Shown here: piece after piece, positions 25,557 to 34,451 of the stretch
Layout of the letters: each line of letters starts with the position of its first letter
Position numbering within the stretch: position 1 is the stretch's first letter
DNA from: Pseudoramibacter porci
Lineage (GTDB): Bacteria > Bacillota > Clostridia > Eubacteriales > Eubacteriaceae
Assembly: GCF_009696145.1 (NCBI RefSeq)
Contig: NZ_VUMO01000003.1
Location: 124,001 to 188,000, forward strand
Reading direction: 5' to 3'
DNA length: 64,000 bases
Made by a program: the position numbers and the translations under genes
The notes under the pieces: model-generated
The model's input: only the letters and a program-made list of their open reading frames with translations
Databases searched by the model: none
Told to the model about the DNA's origin: nothing

Positions 25557-26630
25557 ATGAAAAATCCCTTTAAACGAAATTTCCAGCCGGACGACGCGAA
25601 CCGTCCGGTTTTTGAAGATGGTGAAGCCCTGACACCTGATCCGATGGTGGCCGACGAAGGCCGCAAAAAACGCCGGAAGCGGATCATCGCCATCATCTTG
25701 ATCGCCGCCGCTGCCTGCATCGCCGCCGCTGCGCTCTATCAAAAGAGCAAGCCCAATCTCAAACACATCACAACGGCACGCATCACCTACGGCAATTTGA
25801 CCAAAACCATCTCCGCGGACGGCACCGTCCAAAGCAAAAACGTCAGCGTCGTGGCAGACAGCAGCGGCAGCCTCATCCAAAGCGTCGACGTCGGGCTGAA
25901 CAACACGGTCAACAAGGGCGCAAGACTCTGCACCCTCGTCGACAGCCAGACCGGCCAGGCCCGCGCCGTCACCGCGCCCATTGCCGGCACGATCACCCAC
26001 GTCGGCGCGGTCAAGGGCAATCCCACCTCCGGGGAGCTCTTCACCATTCAGAACACCGGCAATCTCCAGATCGTCATGCAGATCGACCAGAACGACATCA
26101 GCGCCGTCTCCACCAGCCAGGCCGTGACCATTACCGCCGACGGCACCGGCGGGCGCCGCTACACCGGCGTGATCGCCAGCGTCGCCCCGACGAGCACCGA
26201 TGCCGCGGTCGGAAACGCTGACGCGGGCTCGTCTGCCATGAGTTCAGACACGACCTCGGCGCTGTCCGCTTCCGGCACCACCTCGGTGAGTTCCGGCTCC
26301 GCCGCAACTTTCCAGGCGACTGTCGATATCGCGCGGCCGACCGACGGCTTAAAAATCGGCATGAAGACCAATCAGGACATCACCGTCGAAAACCGCCAGA
26401 ATGTTTTCACCGTGCCCATCGACGCGGTGACGAAGGACGCAAACGGCCGTTACGAAATCTTCGTCGTGAAGTCCCACAAAGACGCGCCGAAGACGGTCGA
26501 GGCGGTGGTGGTCGAAACGGGCCTGCAAAACGACACCCACATCCAGATTACCGCCGAGGGCCTCAAAGCCGGCGCCAAAGTCGCCCTCAATCCGGCGTCC
26601 CTCGAAGACGGCCAGCAGGTTCAGGAATAA
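25557..26630 (+). CDS. MacA/HlyD-like membrane fusion protein
   Basis: A 357-residue adaptor with a basic cytoplasmic N-terminus, one membrane anchor at about 43-61, and an extracellular lipoyl/beta-barrel region (ITYGNLTKTISADGTVQSKNVS, then APIAGTITHVGAVKGN). A Ser/Thr/Ala-rich insert occupies about 215-260. Such proteins couple an ABC exporter to the outside face. AAAGGAGG precedes the ATG. It is followed after nine bases by the ATPase and then the permease. Substrate is not evident. Confidence 0.88.
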   Translation: MKNPFKRNFQPDDANRPVFEDGEALTPDPMVADEGRKKRRKRIIAIILIAAAACIAAAALYQKSKPNLKHITTARITYGNLTKTISADGTVQSKNVSVVADSSGSLIQSVDVGLNNTVNKGARLCTLVDSQTGQARAVTAPIAGTITHVGAVKGNPTSGELFTIQNTGNLQIVMQIDQNDISAVSTSQAVTITADGTGGRRYTGVIASVAPTSTDAAVGNADAGSSAMSSDTTSALSASGTTSVSSGSAATFQATVDIARPTDGLKIGMKTNQDITVENRQNVFTVPIDAVTKDANGRYEIFVVKSHKDAPKTVEAVVVETGLQNDTHIQITAEGLKAGAKVALNPASLEDGQQVQE

Positions 26631-26639
26631 GGAGGGGCC

Positions 26640-27377
26640 ATGGCACTCATCCATTTGGAACACATCACCAAGCGCTATTTCATCGGCACGGCCAACGAGC
26701 TGACTGTCCTCGACGACTTGAACCTGTCCATTGACGACGGCGAATTCGCCGCCATCGTCGGGCCCTCGGGTTCGGGCAAATCGACGCTGATGAACATCAT
26801 CGGCGTGCTGGACCGGCCCACCGAGGGGCAATACGTCCTCGACGGTCTGCCCATCGACCAAGTGCCGGACCAGCGCCTGTCGATGATCCGCAACCAGAAA
26901 ATCGGCTTTGTCTTCCAGTCCTTCAACCTAATCCCTCGGACCTCCGCACTGTCCAACGTCGAGCTGCCGATGCTCTACGCCCGGGTCAGCCAGAAAGCGC
27001 GGCAAAGCCGCGCCTACGCCTTGCTTCAAACTGTCAAAATGGGCGCCTGGGCCTCCCACATGCCCAACGAGCTCTCCGGCGGGCAGTGCCAGCGGGTCGC
27101 CATCGCCCGGGCCATGGCCAACGATCCGCCGATCATCCTCGCTGACGAACCCACCGGCGCCCTGGACTCCCACACCGGGCGGATGGTCATGGACATCTTC
27201 CACCACCTCCACGAAAACCAGCACAAAACCATCGTGCTCATCACCCACAACGACGAGCTGGCTGAGGAGGCCGAGCGCATCATCACCATCGAGGACGGCC
27301 GGATCACCGGGGAGCGCGCCGGAAAGGCCGCGCGCAGAATCCCCGACGCGGCAAAAGTGATGGAGGCGGCGCGATGA
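26640..27377 (+). CDS. MacB/LolD-type ABC transporter ATP-binding protein
   Basis: A 245-residue ATPase: Walker [10 protein letters not shown] (41-49), Q-loop [10 protein letters not shown], signature [14 protein letters not shown] (about 143) and Walker [13 protein letters not shown]. The family powers FtsX-like permeases that export peptides, lipoproteins or toxins. AAGGAGGGG lies just before the ATG, and the stop overlaps the permease start by four bases. Confidence 0.95.
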   Translation: MALIHLEHITKRYFIGTANELTVLDDLNLSIDDGEFAAIVGPSGSGKSTLMNIIGVLDRPTEGQYVLDGLPIDQVPDQRLSMIRNQKIGFVFQSFNLIPRTSALSNVELPMLYARVSQKARQSRAYALLQTVKMGAWASHMPNELSGGQCQRVAIARAMANDPPIILADEPTGALDSHTGRMVMDIFHHLHENQHKTIVLITHNDELAEEAERIITIEDGRITGERAGKAARRIPDAAKVMEAAR

Positions 27378-28609
27378 ATTTACGAGAAAACATCCGCCTC
27401 GCCATCACCAGCCTGAAGAGCAACAAAATGCGCGCCCTGCTGACGATGCTCGGCATCATCATCGGCATCGGCTCGGTCATCGCCATTTCCTCCATCGGCT
27501 CGGCCGTGAGCCGCTCTGTCAGCGACGCCCTCAGCGCAATGGCGTCGAAAAGCGTCGACGTCTACGTCACGCCGCGGAGCAGCGACAACGGCACCATCGA
27601 CACCAAGGATATGATCAGTCAGGAGATGATCGACGCCTTCCAGCATCACTTCTCCGGGAAGATCGACGACGTGGCTTATTCCACCTCGACCGGCCTGTCG
27701 GGCACCGTCGACGACCTCAAACAGACCAAGGTCTCGCTGACCGGCGCCAACGGCGGCTACCTCAGCTACCTGCAGCTGCGCCTCGTCTCAGGCCACCGCT
27801 TTACCGAAACGGAATCCCGCGGGTCGCGCCCTCTGGCTGTCATTTCAAAGGAGCTGGCTCTGAAGGTCTTCGGCCATCAGGACCCCGTCGGCCAAATCAT
27901 GACGGTGCGCACCGACAATGGCAGCGTCCGCTGCACCGTCGTCGGCGTGTACAAAACCGGCAGCAAGGATATCGTGTCCGCGATGAACGGGGTCTCCGAC
28001 GAGACAGTCTACCTCTCGGCGGCCGCTGCCAACGCGCTGATGCGCGCGGACGACGGCAACTCGGAAATCATCGTCACCCTCAGCCAGGATGCCAACACCG
28101 AGTCCCTGAGCCGCCAAATCAAAACCTGGTTTAACCGGCATTATTACGCGAACAACCCCGACGCAAAAATCACAACGATGAACATTGAAAAGCAAGCCAA
28201 TGAAGTCAATAATCAGATGGCGAAGCTCTCGCTGGGCATCGCGCTGATCGCCGGCATCTCCCTGCTCGTCGGCGGCATCGGCGTCATGAACATCATGCTC
28301 GTCTCCGTCACCGAACGCACCCGGGAAATCGGTATCCGCAAAGCCCTGGGCGCCAGCAACCGGGACATCCGTTTCCAGTTTTTCGTCGAATCCGTCATCA
28401 TCTGTCTGATCGGCGGGCTGCTCGGGATCGGCGTCGGCGCTGCCATTGGCGCGGTCGGCGGCCATTTCGTCCATATAGCCGTTTATCCGACGCCATCGTC
28501 CATTTGCGTGGCTGTCCTCTTCTCGATGGCCATCGGGCTGTTTTTCGGGGCCTACCCGGCCAACAAAGCCGCCAAGCTCAACCCCATCGACGCCCTGCGC
28601 TACGAATAA
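27374..28609 (+). CDS. MacB-type FtsX-family ABC permease
   Basis: A 411-residue permease with an N-terminal helix ([20 protein letters not shown]), a large extracellular MacB-PCD domain, and three C-terminal helices (from about 285) with the signature [27 protein letters not shown]. It completes a tripartite-like exporter with the two genes upstream. Confidence 0.94.
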   Translation: MNLRENIRLAITSLKSNKMRALLTMLGIIIGIGSVIAISSIGSAVSRSVSDALSAMASKSVDVYVTPRSSDNGTIDTKDMISQEMIDAFQHHFSGKIDDVAYSTSTGLSGTVDDLKQTKVSLTGANGGYLSYLQLRLVSGHRFTETESRGSRPLAVISKELALKVFGHQDPVGQIMTVRTDNGSVRCTVVGVYKTGSKDIVSAMNGVSDETVYLSAAAANALMRADDGNSEIIVTLSQDANTESLSRQIKTWFNRHYYANNPDAKITTMNIEKQANEVNNQMAKLSLGIALIAGISLLVGGIGVMNIMLVSVTERTREIGIRKALGASNRDIRFQFFVESVIICLIGGLLGIGVGAAIGAVGGHFVHIAVYPTPSSICVAVLFSMAIGLFFGAYPANKAAKLNPIDALRYE

Positions 28610-28627
28610 TCATTCGGGCAGAAAAAA

Positions 28628-28664
28628 AGCACTGATCTGATTTTCAGACCAGTGCTTATTTTTT
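28628..28664. terminator. bidirectional terminator
   Basis: AAGCACTG-TCTGA/TCAGA-CAGTGCTT hairpin with A7 before and a T-rich run after; serves the exporter operon and the convergent acidic-protein gene. Confidence 0.85.
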
Positions 28665-28686
28665 GCTTGGTGCTTATGGATACAGT

Positions 28687-31083
28687 TTAGCGGTTCCGGC
28701 GGAACAAGCCGCGTTTGCGTTTCTTGTCGGCGTGGCTGTCATCGTCATCGCTAAAGGGATCCGGATCCCCTTCGTCGAAGAGATCGTCGAAATCGTCGTG
28801 ATAAGGCTTCGGGCTGCCGTCGTCGCCTGCGTCGAGCTTTTCTTCGATTTCAGACGGTTTGACGATTTGGGTGACATCGTCGCCTTCTTCGATGGTGGTT
28901 TCATCCTCGAAGAGATCGTCGCTGCCGTCGTCAGCCGGCGGATTGTCAAAGAGCGACGGGACTTTATCGTCCTTTTCTGCCATTTCAAAGAAATCGTTGA
29001 TCGCGCCGGTGTCGAGCACCTGGGTGTCGCCGAGTTTGGCGATATCTTTGTCGATTTCGGCATTCTTCGCCGCGATTCGCGCCTTTTCTTCCTTTTCGTC
29101 TGCCGTCAGTTCCGGTTTTTCTTCCGGTTCTGCTTCAGGCTGCGTTTCCGGGGCGGCTTCTGCCGGCGCTGCTTCAGCGGGTTCTTCTTCAAAACTGGCA
29201 TCTTCGACCGCTTTGTCTTCTTCCTCGAACCAATCGTCCGACGACTGGCCGGCAAAGAGGCTGTCGAAATCTTCGAGCTGCGCTTCCGCAGAGGCGGGTT
29301 CAACCGGCGCTTCGGCTTCCGGCGCTTCGCTTTCAAAGAGGTCCTCGTCGAGATCGTCTTCCTCAAACAAATCGTCGGCGGCGTCAGCTGCTGGCGCTTC
29401 CGGCGTTTCGTCGTGGGTCATTTCGCTCCAGCCCTTGGAGTTTTCGAAAATATCGCCCTGATCGTCGTCGTCCAAATTCGTCACGTCGTCGAAAATGCTG
29501 TCTTGGCTTTCAGCCTGTTCGGGTTGTGCCGCCCCTTCGGTCTGATCGTAGGTTTCGACTTCTTCGAACAGACCGCCTTCGTCGTCGTTGATCGGCTCTT
29601 CAACTTCAAAGAGGTCGGCTTCGTCAGTTTCTGCCGCCGTTTCCCGGCCGACCTGTTCGAAGAACTGGGCTTCATCTTCGGTCAGGGTGCCGATGTCGAT
29701 GCTTTCAGTCGCGGCTTCTTCTTGAACCGGCTGCACGTCGTCGATATTTTCTGCTTCCGGCGCTTCGGGCGCGGCGCCCGCGTTGCGCAGCACGTCGAGC
29801 ACGTCGTGTTCTTCTTCAGCCTGGCGGCTGCCGACCGGCTTGGCCTTGGCTTCCGCGTTGCGGGCCGCTTCGGCCGCCTGCGCTTCGCGAGCTGCGGCCT
29901 GCTGCATGAGCTCGGCTCTCGCCTGGCGCCGCTTCTTCATTTCTTCCGCGGTATTTGGCGAAACCCACGGAATGTCTTCGCTCAATTCGACGTCTTCCTT
30001 CGGCTTCGTGCGGTACGCTTCGTGGCTGACCACAAAACTTTCGGCGTCTTCGTCTGCTTCGTCTTCGTCGACCGGTTCTTCGGATTCGAACAGGGCGTCG
30101 TTTTCAGCTTCTTCCGCTTCGAAGAGATCGTCTGCGTCCCCTTCGTCCCAGATCGACGCCGCTTGCGGCTGGCTGTCTTCTGTATTATCGTCGTCCATCG
30201 CAAAGAATGCCTTGACGTCGTCGTCTGCCGGAGTTGTATCGATTTCGTTTTCTGTCAGGGTCGTTTCGGTTTCCGGCTGCATGGCAATGCCGGCATCCGT
30301 GGTGGAATCCGATGCCGGTTCGGCCTGCGCCGCTTCAATCTGGTTCTGGTAATCGGCCAGCTGCTGTTTGGCGCCGTCGGCCGCTCTCAGGGCGTCGTCA
30401 CGTTCGGCGCTGATATCCGCCATTTTGGCGTCGCGTTCGACGAGGGCCTGTCTGAGCTGGGCAAGCTCGTCGTCGTAGTCCGCAGCGTGCTGGCGAGCGG
30501 CTTCGATCTGGCTGCGCAGCGCTTCTTTTTCGGTTTTCTGGGTTTCAACCTGCGCTGCAATTTCCGCTTTTTCGCGCTGGGCGTCGGCGATAAGATCGTC
30601 CTTTTGGGCGAGCTGCGCCTTGAAATCTTCGATGTCGGCTGCGGCCTGCGCCTGCTGATCCTTCAGAGCTGCTTCCGCGTCGGCCTGTTTGCGCTTCGTG
30701 TCGGCGACTTGAGCGTCAGCTTCAGCGCGGACCTTGGCTTCAAAGGACTGTTTTTCGTCTGCCAATGCCTGGCGTTCCGCCTGGATCTTCGCTGCGACCG
30801 CTTCGTCGATCAGCTGACCGACAGATTTTTGACTGTTGGCAACGGCATTGTCAAAGGCCGCATCAATGGCAGTCCGCTTTTCCGCCATCGTGCGCGTGTG
30901 CGCAAAGGGCATGTGCGCCGCCTTGAGATCGGGGTCGCCGGCCGGCTGAACCGCGCCTTCCGGTTCTGGGCTGGCTGGCGGGGCCATTTCGCCGCTTTTC
31001 TGCTTGGCGAACATCGTCTTGAGGTTCTCGGCTTTTTCTACGATTTTCGACATTTCATTGTCGCGATTATTTTGATCATCCAT
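28687..31083 (-). CDS. large acidic coiled-coil protein with repeated D/E-x-[LIWF]-F-D/E motifs
   Basis: A 798-residue protein I do not recognise. Residues about 90-255 are Ala/Gln/Glu/Lys-rich and predicted as one long coiled coil. From about 280 the chain is very acidic and probably disordered, with about 14 spaced copies of a short motif such as DDLFEAEE, DALFESEE, ADLFEVEE, GGLFEEVE, DSIFDDV, GDIFEN, DDLFEED, EDLFESE, DSLFAGQ, DDLFEDE and DDLFDEGD. A second Ala/Glu/Arg helix is at about 380-415. The end is basic: KKRKRGLFRRNR. No signal peptide. The ATG at 31083 is preferred to a GTG at 31095. The gene diverges from a DnaA-box cluster. The motif array suggests multivalent binding to one partner. 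Confidence 0.85.
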   Translation of the reverse strand: MDDQNNRDNEMSKIVEKAENLKTMFAKQKSGEMAPPASPEPEGAVQPAGDPDLKAAHMPFAHTRTMAEKRTAIDAAFDNAVANSQKSVGQLIDEAVAAKIQAERQALADEKQSFEAKVRAEADAQVADTKRKQADAEAALKDQQAQAAADIEDFKAQLAQKDDLIADAQREKAEIAAQVETQKTEKEALRSQIEAARQHAADYDDELAQLRQALVERDAKMADISAERDDALRAADGAKQQLADYQNQIEAAQAEPASDSTTDAGIAMQPETETTLTENEIDTTPADDDVKAFFAMDDDNTEDSQPQAASIWDEGDADDLFEAEEAENDALFESEEPVDEDEADEDAESFVVSHEAYRTKPKEDVELSEDIPWVSPNTAEEMKKRRQARAELMQQAAAREAQAAEAARNAEAKAKPVGSRQAEEEHDVLDVLRNAGAAPEAPEAENIDDVQPVQEEAATESIDIGTLTEDEAQFFEQVGRETAAETDEADLFEVEEPINDDEGGLFEEVETYDQTEGAAQPEQAESQDSIFDDVTNLDDDDQGDIFENSKGWSEMTHDETPEAPAADAADDLFEEDDLDEDLFESEAPEAEAPVEPASAEAQLEDFDSLFAGQSSDDWFEEEDKAVEDASFEEEPAEAAPAEAAPETQPEAEPEEKPELTADEKEEKARIAAKNAEIDKDIAKLGDTQVLDTGAINDFFEMAEKDDKVPSLFDNPPADDGSDDLFEDETTIEEGDDVTQIVKPSEIEEKLDAGDDGSPKPYHDDFDDLFDEGDPDPFSDDDDSHADKKRKRGLFRRNR

Positions 31084-31262
31084 GGTTCCACCCACTTTCT
31101 TTTCCGGTTATTTCATGACAGAAAACGATAAATAGCTTATAAACCGTGCTATTTGCATTATATCAGAAAGCGCTTATTTTAAAAAGGAAAATGGCGAAAA
31201 AAGTTGCATTCTCGGCCTTTTAATGTGATAACATGATAAAAAATGCCGGAATTTCACTTTGC

Positions 31263-31471
31263 TGTGGAAAAGTCTGTTTACGGCTGCGCCTTTTTGTGGA
31301 TAAACTTGTCGGTTGTCCCCAGCGGGCCGGAATCTTATCCACAAGCTGTCGAAAGATTGTCAACAACTTGCCGCCGTTTTTTTGGTGATACACAGCCAAT
31401 CCCCAGATTTATCCACCGAATTGTGGACAAGTTCCGAATATCCGCCAACATTCCGCAACAGGTTATCAACA
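31263..31471. other. DnaA-box cluster, oriC-like
   Basis: Two perfect TTATCCACA boxes (31295-31303 minus, 31335-31343 plus) and six one-mismatch boxes lie within 210 bp: 31263-31271 (minus, TTTTCCACA), 31386-31394 (TGATACACA), 31409-31417 (TTATCCACC), 31422-31430 (minus, TTGTCCACA), 31463-31471 (TTATCAACA), with a weaker TTGTCAACA at 31357-31365 and TTGTCCCCA at 31313. The leftward 31100-31260 is AT-rich. dnaA and dnaN are not in the window, so this may be an origin, a DnaA reservoir or a DnaA-controlled divergent promoter region. Confidence 0.75.
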
Positions 31472-31505
31472 GGTTAAACATTTGCAAATACACAAGGAGA
31501 ATCCT

Positions 31506-32294
31506 ATGACCACAGATTTTGCCGCCCCATTTCAAAGGCCGGGCGAGCGTCTCGAAGACCTCGGCCTGGACGGCCTTTACATCCTTCAGGACCCGGACGC
31601 TTTCCGATTCAATATCGATTCGGTGCTGCTCGCCTGGTACGCCGCGCCGGCTGTGCACCGCAAAACCCGCACCCTCGACATCGGCACCGGCACCGGCGTG
31701 CTGCCCCTTTTGCTCTACGGCCGCACCCACACCCGCTCGATCGACGCCATCGAAATTCAGGCGGCCATGGCCGACATGGCGTCGCGCTCCGTCGCGATGA
31801 ATCACCTCGAGGACGTGATCCGCATCCAGGAGGGGGACATCCGGGAAGAACCGGGCCGTGCCCTTGACCGTGGGGCCTACGACGTGATCGTCACCAACCC
31901 GCCCTACATGCCCAAAGGCCAAGGCGAGGTGAATCCCGAGCCCGCGCTGGCCCTCGCCCGCCACGAAATCGCCTGCACCCTGGACGATGTGGCCGCGGCG
32001 GCGCAGGCCCTGCTCAAAGACCGGGGCAAGCTCTTCATGGTGCACCGGGCCGAGCGTGTGGTCGATCTCTGCGCGGTGCTTCGGGCGCACCAGCTCGAGG
32101 TCAAGCGCATCCGCGCGGTCCAGCCTTTTCCGGATAAACCGGCCAACCAGATCCTGCTGCAGGCGGCGAAGCGCGGCAAAGCCGGCACCATCGTCGAGCC
32201 GCCCCTGTCGATCTATCAGGCTCCCGGCGTCTATTCTGACGAAATTAACGCGATTTACGGCACTGACGGCCCAAAGCCCAAGGCCTTCGCTTAA
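31506..32294 (+). CDS. tRNA1(Val) (adenine37-N6)-methyltransferase-like protein
   Basis: A 262-residue class I SAM methyltransferase of the TrmN6/YfiC (B. subtilis YabB) family. LDIGTGTGVLPLLL near 55 is the SAM loop and TNPPYMPKGQGE at about 129 is the NPPY catalytic motif of N6-adenine and N5-glutamine methylases. The opening LEDLGLDGLYILQDPDAFRFNIDSVLLA is typical of YfiC. AAGGAG is six bases before the ATG. The gene starts immediately right of the DnaA-box cluster; in B. subtilis the homologue is also in the origin-proximal region. Confidence 0.88.
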   Translation: MTTDFAAPFQRPGERLEDLGLDGLYILQDPDAFRFNIDSVLLAWYAAPAVHRKTRTLDIGTGTGVLPLLLYGRTHTRSIDAIEIQAAMADMASRSVAMNHLEDVIRIQEGDIREEPGRALDRGAYDVIVTNPPYMPKGQGEVNPEPALALARHEIACTLDDVAAAAQALLKDRGKLFMVHRAERVVDLCAVLRAHQLEVKRIRAVQPFPDKPANQILLQAAKRGKAGTIVEPPLSIYQAPGVYSDEINAIYGTDGPKPKAFA

Positions 32295-34369
32295 TGGGCC
32301 AAATGGGCCTTTCCGGCGCGATAACAGGCTTCACAGACCGTGTAGGGGTCATTCCACGGCAGCTTCTCGCCGCAGACGCGGCACCGGCGGTACACCCGCT
32401 TGGCTTTTTTAAGCCGGCGGATGATCGCGTCGGCCACTTCAGCCTTGCAGCCCAAGATGTCGCGCTTTTCCTCGTCGGCGTAGGTTTCGTTTTCCCCGAG
32501 GCTGCGCTGGAGGTAATACATCAAATCGAGAGTCCGGTACTTTTTCTCGAGGCGGTCGAGGCCGTCGCCGGGCTGATAGGCGACGCGCTCAAATCCGTCT
32601 AAAATCGGGCACCCTTTGTCGAAATTTTTCATCGCGCGGCGCCACAGCGCCCACATGCCCAGGTCGTTTTCGTCGAAGGGAATGGTCACGGCGCGCAGCA
32701 TGTCGGTCTTCGTGAGCTCGCAGTTCACCTCGAGCCACACACACAGGTGAAAGGCCCGGGTCATGTCGGTCTTGAGGTAGAGCCCGTCGTCCGGCAGGCC
32801 CTGCCAATCCTGAATCGTCTGGGAGAGCCGGCTGTCCATGTTTACGAGAAACCGCGGCATCGATACCCGGGCTTTCTGAAGGGGCTCGACCTCAGCGTCA
32901 AGGCCCTCCGCGATCAGGCCGCGGTTATAGCTTGAGGTCACCCAGCCTTTTTCAGCGAAGCCCCGGCGCCCGGCGCGTCCGGCGATCTGCTTGATTTCCG
33001 CCGGCGCCAGATCCCGGTGGCGCATGCCGTCGAATTTGTCGGTCTCGAGAAAAACAATGCGCTGAATGGGCAGATTCATGCCCATGCCGATGGCGTCGGT
33101 GGCGACGACGACGTCGGTCTCGCCCGAAAGGAATTTCATCGTCTCGGCCCGGCGCGCGTCGTAAGGGAGGGCGCCGTAAATCACTGAAACCCGCCGCCCG
33201 GCATCCTCTAGAATCGAGGCAGCCTGCAGCACCGATTTTCTCGAAAAGACCACCAAGGCGTCTCCGGCACGCACGTCCCGCGGGAAGACGAAGCCGCCCC
33301 CTTCCATTTCAAGGGGCGTCGCCCGGTGATGGGTCACCACTTCCCAGGTATCGCCGCATTCCGCGATGAGTGCGGTGACCAGCTGCTCGGCTTCCGGCGC
33401 CATGCAGACGTGGACGGTCTTCGCCGCGATTCCGAGAATGGCCTGCGTCCAGGCCCAGCCCCGGTCCCGATCGGCGATCATCTGGCACTCGTCGATGACG
33501 GCGACGTCGTAAAGCCGCTCTTCGGACATCATCTCGATGGTCGAGGCCATGTGCATGGCCCCTGGGATCAGCCGTTCTTCTTCTCCAGTGACCATACTGC
33601 AGGGGACGCCGTCGCGGTTCATGCGCTCGGCCTCCTCCATGGCGAGCAGGCGCAGGGGCGCGAGATAGACCCCGGTTTCGGCCCGTTCGCAGTCGGTGAT
33701 GGCCTCGTGGGTCTTGCCGGAATTAGTCGGCCCGACGTGAAGCACGAAGTGCCGGTCGACGCTGCGCGCCACCGGAAAGAGCTCGGCGATATGTTCGGGG
33801 ATCTGCTCCTTGATCAGCTCCCGCTCCCGGGAACGGTTTTTAATGAAGGGGTAATGGCCGTTGTGCTCGAGCAGATCGATGGTTGCGCTCAGCTGAATCT
33901 GCGAGGCCGCGAGGCGCTCGCCCCGTTCGAGGGTTTTGTGCAACCGCTTCTCGACGTGCTCGGGAATATTGACCCAATGCCCCCGCGGGGAGACGTATCG
34001 GGTCAGCCCGTCGAGCTCCGGATTGGCCTCGGCGAAGCGGCGGCGCAGCTTCTTCATCGGCAGGGTGTTGTGCTTAAAATGAAAATAATCGTAAGGCGCT
34101 TTTCCGCTTTCGACCCAGGCGCGCAGATCAAATTCGATCTGCGGCGTGATTTCCTGATCGCGGTGGCGCTTTCTCGTGTAGAGCCGCTGGCTCACAAGCT
34201 TCTTCTCAAACACGTCCGCGACGATTTTGGCCGCCTCTTCGTCCGTCGGCCAGACTGCGCCCGCCATCAGCTGCTGCCGCCTTAAATTCTCTTCTGATTT
34301 TGCAAATTTCTTCCGTTGTGCTTTGCGCTGATCTGATCGGCTGCGGCGCTTTTTCCTGCGGTTTTGCAC
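32291..34369 (-). CDS. SUV3-like DExH RNA helicase
   Basis: A 692-residue superfamily 2 helicase. Walker A is GPTNSGKT (213-220), Walker B DECQ (293-296); the C-terminal helicase lobe has YGALPYDARRAE, VATDAIGMGMNLPI and QIAGRAGRRG. This set matches the SUV3/mitochondrial degradosome helicase type. The first 60 residues are very basic and a C-terminal zinc ribbon CRVC...CEACYRAG follows. Translation starts at GTG with AAGGAGG six bases upstream. It converges with the methyltransferase gene, overlapping it by four bases. A role in RNA turnover is likely but inferred. Confidence 0.85.
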   Translation of the reverse strand: MQNRRKKRRSRSDQRKAQRKKFAKSEENLRRQQLMAGAVWPTDEEAAKIVADVFEKKLVSQRLYTRKRHRDQEITPQIEFDLRAWVESGKAPYDYFHFKHNTLPMKKLRRRFAEANPELDGLTRYVSPRGHWVNIPEHVEKRLHKTLERGERLAASQIQLSATIDLLEHNGHYPFIKNRSRERELIKEQIPEHIAELFPVARSVDRHFVLHVGPTNSGKTHEAITDCERAETGVYLAPLRLLAMEEAERMNRDGVPCSMVTGEEERLIPGAMHMASTIEMMSEERLYDVAVIDECQMIADRDRGWAWTQAILGIAAKTVHVCMAPEAEQLVTALIAECGDTWEVVTHHRATPLEMEGGGFVFPRDVRAGDALVVFSRKSVLQAASILEDAGRRVSVIYGALPYDARRAETMKFLSGETDVVVATDAIGMGMNLPIQRIVFLETDKFDGMRHRDLAPAEIKQIAGRAGRRGFAEKGWVTSSYNRGLIAEGLDAEVEPLQKARVSMPRFLVNMDSRLSQTIQDWQGLPDDGLYLKTDMTRAFHLCVWLEVNCELTKTDMLRAVTIPFDENDLGMWALWRRAMKNFDKGCPILDGFERVAYQPGDGLDRLEKKYRTLDLMYYLQRSLGENETYADEEKRDILGCKAEVADAIIRRLKKAKRVYRRCRVCGEKLPWNDPYTVCEACYRAGKAHLAH

Positions 34370-34404
34370 AGTGGACCTCCTTTTTTAAAATTGTGCTTGT
34401 AAGC

Positions 34405-34439
34405 AAAAAAGCCGCACTGCCAAAACAGTGCGGCTTTTG
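34405..34439 (-). terminator. terminator of the radical SAM gene
   Basis: Minus-strand GCCGCACTG/CAGTGCGGC stem with six T. Confidence 0.88.
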
Positions 34440-34451
34440 ATTTCGCTTAAA

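Noticed and set aside
28663-31131. Long plus-strand open frame (about 820 codons) opposite the acidic-protein gene
   Set aside because: Its translation is Phe/Arg-rich noise mirroring GAA/GAC-rich codons of the real gene; no ribosome site or domain.
31096-31505. Calling this region the chromosomal origin outright
   Set aside because: dnaA/dnaN are absent and neighbouring genes do not switch strand here; recorded as a DnaA-box cluster instead.
31243-31509. Short plus-strand frame across the DnaA boxes
   Set aside because: No ribosome site at its start and it overlaps the box cluster and the true methyltransferase start in another frame.
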